Of a stretch of DNA of 64,000 nt, positions 58,363 through 64,000 are shown one piece after another. The position numbers and the translations under genes are program-made. The notes below the pieces were generated by a model, which was not told the origin of the DNA, ran no database searches, and saw only the letters and a list, made by a program, of their open reading frames with translations. How positions within the stretch are numbered: the stretch's first letter is position 1; every line of letters begins with the position of its first letter. The DNA is taken from positions 1 through 64,000 of the forward strand of contig CAYNTJ010000006.1 of NCBI GenBank assembly GCA_964400515.1, in the 5' to 3' direction. This DNA is from JAAYHV01 sp964400515 (GTDB taxonomy: Bacteria; Bacillota; Clostridia; Peptostreptococcales; Anaerovoracaceae).

Positions 58363-59073
58363 ATGAAAATATTTCCGGCAATAGATATAATTAATGGTAA
58401 AGCCGTTAGATTAACACGGGGTGACTATAGTAAAATGACTGTATTTAATGATAATCCTGTTGAAGTTGCTAAAGACTTTGAAAAAAAGGGTGCAAAGTAT
58501 ATTCATTTGGTTGATTTGGATGGTGCTAAAAGTGGTAGTTTAGATAATATTAAAACTGTGGAAAAGATTGTAAAAGAAACTAGGCTTTTTGTGGAGATAG
58601 GCGGCGGAATCAGAAATAAAGAGAGAATAGAAAAATACCTTGATTTAGGAGTTGGCAGAGTAATATTAGGAACAGCGGCAGCCAATAACTTTGAATTTTT
58701 AAAGGAATCTGTTGATGAGTTTAAAGAAAAAATAGTACTGGGAGTTGATGCAAAGGACGGCCTTGTTGCAATTAATGGCTGGGAGAAAAAGACAAATATT
58801 GACAGCTTTGAGTTCTGCGAAAAAGCAAGAGATATTGGTGTTAAAACAGTTATATATACGGATATAGCAAAGGATGGTGCTATGCAAGGAACTAATATAG
58901 AAGCATTTAAAAGGCTAGTTAAAATAGAAGGCCTTGATATAATTGCATCGGGTGGAGTTTCTAATTTGGATGACCTAAAAAAACTTAAAGAGATTAATGT
59001 GTATGGTGCGATTATTGGGAAAGCTCTTTATTTGGGCGCCATTGATTTGAAGGAGGCATTAAGTGATAACTAA
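58363..59073 (+). CDS. hisA: ProFAR isomerase
   Basis: TIM-barrel isomerase; catalytic Asp in the first strand (FPAIDIINGKAVRL) and second Asp in IYTDIAKDGAMQG. Phosphate sites appear as GGGIRN and ASGGVSNLDDL. 236 residues. The 3' end overlaps hisF by 11 nt. Confidence 0.97.
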   Translation: MKIFPAIDIINGKAVRLTRGDYSKMTVFNDNPVEVAKDFEKKGAKYIHLVDLDGAKSGSLDNIKTVEKIVKETRLFVEIGGGIRNKERIEKYLDLGVGRVILGTAAANNFEFLKESVDEFKEKIVLGVDAKDGLVAINGWEKKTNIDSFEFCEKARDIGVKTVIYTDIAKDGAMQGTNIEAFKRLVKIEGLDIIASGGVSNLDDLKKLKEINVYGAIIGKALYLGAIDLKEALSDN

Positions 59074-59818
59074 AAGAATAATTCCTTGCCTTGATGTTAG
59101 AGATGGTAGGGTAGTAAAAGGTACTAATTTTACGGGGATTAAAGATGTGGAAGATCCTGTAAATTTAGCCAGATTATATAATAACTCAGGGGCTGATGAG
59201 CTGGTGTTTTATGATATCACTGCCAGTGTGGAAAAAAGACCCATATTTACCGATGTATTAAAATCCGTAGCAAGGGAGATATTCATTCCTTTAACAGTGG
59301 GAGGTAGCATTAATACCTTGGATGATTTTGATATGGTTTTGAATTCTGGAGCTGATAAAGTTAGCGTAAATTCGGGAGCTATTAAAAATCCTGATTTAAT
59401 CGATGAGGCAGCCAAACGTTATGGAAATCAGTGTGTAGTACTTTCCGTTGATGTTAAAAGGGTTAATGGTGAATTTCATGTTTTTACAAAAGGCGGTAGA
59501 GAAGATACGGGAATAAATGCCTTGGATTGGATAAAGGAAGGCGAAAAAAGGGGGGCCGGGGAGTTGGTTTTAAATAGTATAGATACAGACGGCGTTAAAA
59601 ATGGCTTTGATTTGGAAATGCTTTATAAGGTTTCTTCCCTTATATCAATACCAATAATCGCATCGGGGGGCGCTGGTAAAATGGAAGACTTTAAGGAATT
59701 ATTCAAGCTTAAGGGAATAGATGCGGGGCTTGCTGCCAGCATATTTCACTATGGAGAAGTGGATATCAAGGAATTAAAGGAATATTTAAATAGTAAAGGA
59801 ATAAATGTTAGGAGATAA
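59063..59818 (+). CDS. hisF: Imidazole glycerol phosphate synthase, cyclase subunit
   Basis: Uses ammonia from HisH to make IGP and AICAR. TIM barrel with catalytic Asp residues in IIPCLDVRDGRVVKG and SIDTDGVKNGFD; KVSVNSGAIKNP and IASGGAGKMEDF are phosphate loops. The start is GTG at 59063 with AAGGAGG upstream, inside the end of hisA. 251 residues. Confidence 0.97.
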   Translation: MITKRIIPCLDVRDGRVVKGTNFTGIKDVEDPVNLARLYNNSGADELVFYDITASVEKRPIFTDVLKSVAREIFIPLTVGGSINTLDDFDMVLNSGADKVSVNSGAIKNPDLIDEAAKRYGNQCVVLSVDVKRVNGEFHVFTKGGREDTGINALDWIKEGEKRGAGELVLNSIDTDGVKNGFDLEMLYKVSSLISIPIIASGGAGKMEDFKELFKLKGIDAGLAASIFHYGEVDIKELKEYLNSKGINVRR

Positions 59819-59820
59819 GA

Positions 59821-60471
59821 ATGATTATAGATATAGATGATATTAAGTTTGATGATAGAGGTTTAGTACCGGCCATAGTTCAAGATTACTATACTGACGA
59901 AGTATTAACTTTAGCATATATGAACAAAGAGAGTCTAGAAATTAGCATTAAAGAAGAAAGAACTTGTTTTTGGTCCAGGTCAAGAAAGGAACTATGGAGA
60001 AAGGGTGAAACGTCGGGAAATACCCAAAGGATAGTATCAATTACTGCGGATTGCGATCAAGATGCTTTGGTAGTTAAAGTGATTAAAAAAGGTCCCGCAT
60101 GTCACCTTGGAAATGAATCATGCTTTTCGTTTCCACTAATGGATAATAAGGTGGAAGAAAAGTTTAAATTAGAAAAGTTATATAATCTTCTTTTAGACAG
60201 AAAAGAAAAAATGCCTAAAGATAGCTATACTACATATCTATTTCAAAAAGGTAAAGAAAAGATATTAAAAAAAGTTGGGGAAGAATCTACAGAAGTTGTA
60301 ATCGGAGCCATGAAGAATGATAAGGAAGAAACAGTTTATGAAATAGCAGATTTATGTTATCATATTATGGTACTTATGGTTAATGAAGGCATAAGTCTTG
60401 ATGATGTAAAATCTGAACTTGCATCAAGACATATAATTGATCATAAAATAAAGCAGGAAACGGGGAAATAA
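59821..60471 (+). CDS. hisIE: Bifunctional phosphoribosyl-AMP cyclohydrolase/phosphoribosyl-ATP pyrophosphatase
   Basis: Second and third steps of histidine synthesis. The N-terminal HisI domain (about 1-110) has FWSRSRKELWRKGETSGN and the metal cysteines near DCDQDALVVKV and GPACHLGNESCF. The C-terminal HisE domain (about 120-216) has KKVGEESTEVVIGAMKN and EIADLCYHIMVLM. Its stop shares one base with the next start. Confidence 0.97.
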   Translation: MIIDIDDIKFDDRGLVPAIVQDYYTDEVLTLAYMNKESLEISIKEERTCFWSRSRKELWRKGETSGNTQRIVSITADCDQDALVVKVIKKGPACHLGNESCFSFPLMDNKVEEKFKLEKLYNLLLDRKEKMPKDSYTTYLFQKGKEKILKKVGEESTEVVIGAMKNDKEETVYEIADLCYHIMVLMVNEGISLDDVKSELASRHIIDHKIKQETGK

Positions 60472-61286
60472 TGATTAAATCATCCATGCATAACCATACA
60501 AATCTTTGTGACGGTAAAAATACACCTAGGGAAATGGCAGAAGCTGCCATAGCTTTAGGCTTCACTGATTTTGGATTTTCCGGGCATAGTACTAATAATA
60601 AGTTCTTTAGCCAATGGGGTTTAAAGGATGAAATAAAATATATTGAAGCCATTAATTATTTGAAAAAAGAATATAAAGACAGAATAAACATTTATTTGGG
60701 GATAGAAAATGACTACCATGGAAGAACAATAAACCGAGACAGCCTAGATTATTTAATAACATCGGTGCATGGCTTTGTGAGTGGAGATAAAAATGAATAC
60801 TATTCAATAGATGATACTGTTGAAGAGTTAATACTAGGCATAGATAAGGTATACAAGGGCGATTCAATGAAAATGATAGAAGGTTATTTTCATAATCTTT
60901 GTAAGGCTGTAGAATTGGACAGTCCGGATATAATTGGACATTTTGATTTACCGACAAAGCTTAATAAGGGCAACGTAATCTTCAATGAAAAATCCAATGA
61001 ATATTTAAGGTTAGCAAAAGAAGCCATAAGGCATTTGGTAGACAAAAGCATATTTGAAGTTAACACCGGTGCTATTTATCGGGGTTATAGGGAGTTCCCC
61101 TATCCAAGGGAGGAATTACTATATTATATACTCAAGGAAAATGGAAGAGTAACTATATCGGGAGATGCCCATAATACAGAAGGAATTAATTATTGGTTTG
61201 ATGAAGGGGTAATGCTTCTAAGGGATATTGGGTATAAAGAAATATATGAATATAAAAATTCGCATTTTAAAAGAGCCTTTTTATAG
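60471..61286 (+). CDS. hisK: Histidinol-phosphatase, PHP type
   Basis: Dephosphorylates histidinol phosphate; PHP metalloenzyme as in Bacillus HisJ/HisK. Metal motifs are SSMHNHTNLCDGKNT, GFSGHS, LGIENDY, TSVHG, IIGHFDLPTK and ISGDAHN. 271 residues. Its operon position after hisIE supports the assignment over other PHP enzymes. The end overlaps the convergent DUF815 gene by 6 nt. Confidence 0.92.
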   Translation: MIKSSMHNHTNLCDGKNTPREMAEAAIALGFTDFGFSGHSTNNKFFSQWGLKDEIKYIEAINYLKKEYKDRINIYLGIENDYHGRTINRDSLDYLITSVHGFVSGDKNEYYSIDDTVEELILGIDKVYKGDSMKMIEGYFHNLCKAVELDSPDIIGHFDLPTKLNKGNVIFNEKSNEYLRLAKEAIRHLVDKSIFEVNTGAIYRGYREFPYPREELLYYILKENGRVTISGDAHNTEGINYWFDEGVMLLRDIGYKEIYEYKNSHFKRAFL

Positions 61287-61295
61287 GCTCTTTTT
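61269..61295. terminator. Bidirectional terminator between hisK and the DUF815 gene
   Basis: Stem AAAAGAGCC/GGCTCTTTT (61269-61277 with 61286-61294) lies across both gene ends and within coding sequence of each. T- and A-runs are on both sides. Confidence 0.8.
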
Positions 61296-62477
61296 GAGTG
61301 AATTTTCCACTAAAAGCTTTTCAATGTATTGCTTTGCGGTTCTGGGGCTTCTGCCGTTTTTTCTTATTGCAAAGGCTTCTGCTCCGTTTATTAACTCATC
61401 CTTTGGAATATTTAATTCGGTTTCATTCACAAGCTTATACAGTATTTTTGCGAATTCTTCTTTATCCGGATTTAGATAAGTTATAGTCAATCCGAATCTG
61501 GAAGACAAACTCATATTTTCCTGCAATGTGTCCGCTATGTGTATGCTGTCGGATAATCTTTCCGAATGACTTTCGTTTAAAAGATGCCTACGGTTACTGG
61601 TTGCATATATTAAAGTGTTGCTGTTGTAAGAGGAAGATTTTCCTTCGAGAATACCCTTTAATATGCAATACTTTTCATCTGCCTTTTCAAAACTCAAATC
61701 ATCAATAAAAACAATGAATTTTAGCGGTGTTTTGGAAAGCTCCTCCGTAATATCCGGAAGATATGCTATCTGCTCCGGATCCAACTCCACTAATCTTAAA
61801 CCTTCGCTAAATAGGGAGTTGCATACCGCTTTTATCGTTGAACTTTTGCCTGTTCCCGCAGCTCCATAAAGCAAAGCATTACTGGCCCTTACGCCATTTA
61901 CGAATGCTTTGGTGTTATCATATAGTTTTTTAATATTATTCTCATAACCATATAATTCCTCCATGGATTGGGGATCCGGATTTGCCACATAATGTAATTC
62001 TCCGTTTTTTATCCTAAATACATTGTATTTGGCAAACATCCCATAACCCAGCTTGTTTACGTTTTGAACGGTCTTTCTGTAACTCCTGTAAAGATCCGTG
62101 TTACTTATCTCCCAATCAGGCAGATTCATATTGGTAAGCTTATTACCTATTAGGTCTCTGCCGTGGGAATTGGCCAGATTATTTAATATTAGCAAATCTC
62201 TTTTTAAGGCATGTTCAATTTCGCTGTTAACCTTTTCTCCCATGGCAATTTTTCTAATATATATGTTATCATCTTCACTAACAAGCTTTATAATTAGATT
62301 ACTGAGATTACCTTCTCCTTCATCATAAACTATATTTACCAAAGCGGTGTACTTGTTTAATATCTCTTGAGTGGACCTGTTGTAAACAAAGCAATCATAG
62401 AGATCTATGATTGCTTTGAATAAATGGCTGTTATATAAATTTCTGAATATCGTTAATGAGTAAAGCTGTTCTATCAT
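61281..62477 (-). CDS. DUF815-family AAA-type ATPase
   Basis: A 398-residue protein. The helical N-terminal part (about 1-170) is followed by an ATPase domain with Walker A LYGAAGTGKSSTIKAV, Walker B FIVFIDDLSFEK, and TLIYATSNRRHL, the known DUF815 layout. The family's role is not well established. It follows ilvE with a one-base overlap (TAATG), so the two are co-transcribed, although no link to branched-chain metabolism is evident. Confidence 0.9.
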   Translation of the reverse strand: MIEQLYSLTIFRNLYNSHLFKAIIDLYDCFVYNRSTQEILNKYTALVNIVYDEGEGNLSNLIIKLVSEDDNIYIRKIAMGEKVNSEIEHALKRDLLILNNLANSHGRDLIGNKLTNMNLPDWEISNTDLYRSYRKTVQNVNKLGYGMFAKYNVFRIKNGELHYVANPDPQSMEELYGYENNIKKLYDNTKAFVNGVRASNALLYGAAGTGKSSTIKAVCNSLFSEGLRLVELDPEQIAYLPDITEELSKTPLKFIVFIDDLSFEKADEKYCILKGILEGKSSSYNSNTLIYATSNRRHLLNESHSERLSDSIHIADTLQENMSLSSRFGLTITYLNPDKEEFAKILYKLVNETELNIPKDELINGAEAFAIRKNGRSPRTAKQYIEKLLVENSLKKSL

Positions 62478-63547
62478 TATTTTACCTTAACTGTCCAGTT
62501 GTACGTATCCTCAACTGCTCCGGTCTGTATTCCATATATAGTGTCGTACAAATCTTGGGCAATTTCTCCTATCTTATTATCATTAATAGTCATAACTTTA
62601 TCTTTGTATTTTAGCTCACCAACAGGGGATATTATAGCAGCTGTTCCCGTTGCAAACATTTCCTTAAGTTTTCCGTCATCATAAGCTTCCAAAAGTTCAT
62701 CAATGGTAAGCTTCTTTTCTTTTACCTTTATTCCTTTATCTGATAGATATGTTATTACTGAATTTCTCGTTATACCCGGAAGTATTGTTCCGTCCAGCGG
62801 TGCGGTAATTACTTCATCGCCGATTACAAAGAATGCATTGGATGTGCCTACTTCTTCGATGTATTTTCTTTCCACACCATCTAACCAAAGTATTTGCTCA
62901 TATCCAAGGGCATGGGCCACTTCCTGAGCCTTTAATGCTGCGGCATAATTTCCGCCACACTTAGCTTCGCCGGTTCCGCCCTTAGTAGCTCTTACATAAA
63001 AGTCTTCTACATATAACTTGGTAGGTCTAAGACCCCCCTCGTAATATGACCCCACGGGACTCATTATAATCATGAATTTATATGCTTTTGATGGTCTGAT
63101 TCCAAGAAAAGCTTCAGTGGCTATGATAAAAGGCCTTACATAAAGGGATGTTCCTTCTTTACCGGGAATCCAATCGGAATCCACATTTACCAAAGCCTTA
63201 ACGGCTTCTACGAAAAGATCCTCTTCCATTTCCGGTATGCAAAGTCTCTTGTTTGTGTTGTTTGTTCTCTTTGCATTCATATCTGGCCTAAATAAAAGCA
63301 CTTCGCCGGCTCTGCTTTTATATGCCTTTAAGCCTTCAAACATTTCCTGTCCGTAATGAAGGGAAACGGCAGCCGGGTCAAGTTCCAAAGGTGCATAGGG
63401 AACCACTCTTCCGTCATGCCAGCCCTGTCCTTCGTCATACTCCATAATGAACATATGGTCTGTGAATTCTACCCCAAATTTTAACTCGTTTTCATCCGGT
63501 TTTTTCTTAGGATTTTGAGTTTTTTCAATTTTAAAATCGTATTTCAT
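62477..63547 (-). CDS. ilvE: Branched-chain amino acid aminotransferase
   Basis: PLP enzyme for the last step of Leu, Ile and Val synthesis and for their degradation. Marks are HYGQEMFEGLKAYKS, the PLP lysine region EAKCGGNYAAALKAQ, ILWLDGVERKYIEEVGTSN and VITAPLDGTILPGITR. 356 residues, class IV BCAT2-like type. It has its own promoter and is unlinked to ilvBNCD by about 8 kb. Confidence 0.97.
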   Translation of the reverse strand: MKYDFKIEKTQNPKKKPDENELKFGVEFTDHMFIMEYDEGQGWHDGRVVPYAPLELDPAAVSLHYGQEMFEGLKAYKSRAGEVLLFRPDMNAKRTNNTNKRLCIPEMEEDLFVEAVKALVNVDSDWIPGKEGTSLYVRPFIIATEAFLGIRPSKAYKFMIIMSPVGSYYEGGLRPTKLYVEDFYVRATKGGTGEAKCGGNYAAALKAQEVAHALGYEQILWLDGVERKYIEEVGTSNAFFVIGDEVITAPLDGTILPGITRNSVITYLSDKGIKVKEKKLTIDELLEAYDDGKLKEMFATGTAAIISPVGELKYKDKVMTINDNKIGEIAQDLYDTIYGIQTGAVEDTYNWTVKVK

Positions 63548-63594
63548 TTTCTACCTCACGTTAGCTTTTAATCTCTATCCATTATAATACATAA

Positions 63595-63623
63595 ATAATA
63601 AAACATAAATTGTGTTTTGTCAA
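63595..63623 (-). promoter_or_regulatory. ilvE promoter
   Basis: On the minus strand: TTGACA (63623-63618), 17-nt spacer, TATTAT (63600-63595). The leader to the ATG at 63547 is about 40 nt, with GTGAGGTAG as ribosome binding site and no T-box. Confidence 0.7.
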
Positions 63624-63690
63624 CAATAAAATATAAAATAAATTGTAAATATAAACAAATAAGTTTTTTATTTCATAATAGTTCTTTCTG

Positions 63691-63719
63691 TTTATTTTTA
63701 TAGGTTTTAGTAGTATAAT
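63691..63719 (+). promoter_or_regulatory. Promoter of the small alarmone synthetase gene
   Basis: TATAAT (63714-63719) with a weak -35 TTTATT (63691-63696) at a 17-nt spacing. Confidence 0.45.
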
Positions 63720-63763
63720 ACTAATGTAGGCTGTCAATGATTGTGATAATGAGGTAACTATAA

Positions 63764-64000
63764 ATGATAACTAAAAAGAGTCCCAACGTTGATTTAAATG
63801 ATTATGCTTTACCAAATGGAATGTTATTGGATAAGGAGATTAAAAAAGAGATTGACGACATAAGGTTAATCTATCAGGCAGCATTAAGGGAAGTTGGCAC
63901 AAAGCTTGAGGTCTTAGATGATGATTTTCAGATAAAAAATTCTTATGTTCCCATACATCACTTGGAGAGCAGATTAAAATCAGTACCGAGTATGATTGAA
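63764..64000 (+). CDS. Small alarmone synthetase (RelA/SpoT synthetase domain), 3' end cut off by the window edge
   Basis: Only the first 79 residues are present. They read MITKKSPNVDLNDYALPNGM, then a helix with EIDDIRLIYQAALREVGTKL, LDDDFQ and PIHHLESRLKSVPSMIE. The last block is the start of the (p)ppGpp synthetase domain of YjbM/YwaC-type proteins. It would make (p)ppGpp under stress. The ATG follows GAGGTA. The catalytic residues lie outside the window. Confidence 0.85.
   Translation, partial: MITKKSPNVDLNDYALPNGMLLDKEIKKEIDDIRLIYQAALREVGTKLEVLDDDFQIKNSYVPIHHLESRLKSVPSMIE

Noticed and set aside
1..64000. CRISPR array, tRNA, rRNA or insertion sequence
   Set aside because: No regularly spaced repeats, no cloverleaf-like sequences with CCA context that I could recognise, and no transposase motifs were found; a tRNAscan and ISfinder search would be the decisive check.

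Overview
The window is AT-rich, densely coded DNA with strong Shine-Dalgarno sites (AGGAGG type), sigma-A-like promoters and intrinsic terminators. It carries a leucine T-box leader, a tig-clpP-clpX-lon-ysxC block, hisZ plus short-form HisG, RbgA, GlpP, and formate-THF ligase with FolD. Together these point to a chromosome of a low-GC Gram-positive anaerobe in the Clostridia. An amino-acid- or peptide-fermenting lineage is likely but is inferred only from the gene content (agmatine catabolism, Opp importer, Pta, Fhs). I saw no rRNA, tRNA, CRISPR array, insertion sequence or intact prophage.

Layout. 1-3.1 kb: MsrAB fusion, glutamate racemase, phosphate acetyltransferase. 3.1-8.9 kb: an Lrp-type regulator divergent from an agmatine deiminase operon (Na+ symporter, putrescine carbamoyltransferase, agmatine deiminase, APC antiporter). 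9-12.2 kb: deoC divergent from a small membrane protein, an NhaC-type antiporter and a CYTH protein. 12.2-23.9 kb: trigger factor, ClpP, ClpX, Lon, YsxC and a run of housekeeping genes (hpt, PHP, glpP, beta-CASP nuclease, udk, EamA). 24.1-31.6 kb: an accessory cluster bounded by terminators that looks like a stripped-down, divergent Tad/Flp-type pilus or secretion machine. It has a phage-type regulator, two unknown exported proteins, CpaB-, TadZ-, CpaF- and TadB/C-like proteins, and four consecutive small membrane proteins that all start MKNLI. 31.7-37.7 kb: ferredoxin, Nudix hydrolase, a catalytically odd XerD-like protein, L19, RbgA, RNase HII, Fhs and RNase HI. 37.7-43.6 kb: oppBCDFA. 43.6-54.2 kb: a divergent FolD, then leuACDB (minus strand, T-box) facing away from ilvBNCD (plus strand). 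54.3-61.3 kb: hisZGCBHAFIE plus histidinol phosphatase, without hisD. 61.3-63.5 kb: ilvE and a DUF815 ATPase on the minus strand. The right edge cuts a small alarmone synthetase.

How the genes fit together. leu, ilv and ilvE give a complete branched-chain pathway from pyruvate or 2-ketobutyrate, except threonine deaminase. Only leu has a visible tRNA-sensing leader. The his operon encodes every step except the hisD reaction. The agmatine genes would yield putrescine and carbamoyl phosphate, but carbamate kinase is not here. The most novel material is the Tad-like cluster with its leaderless pilin-like proteins. Next come a FolD that has lost two cyclohydrolase catalytic residues and a XerD-like protein that keeps only three of six catalytic residues. 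All functional calls come from reading motifs by eye; no database search was run.
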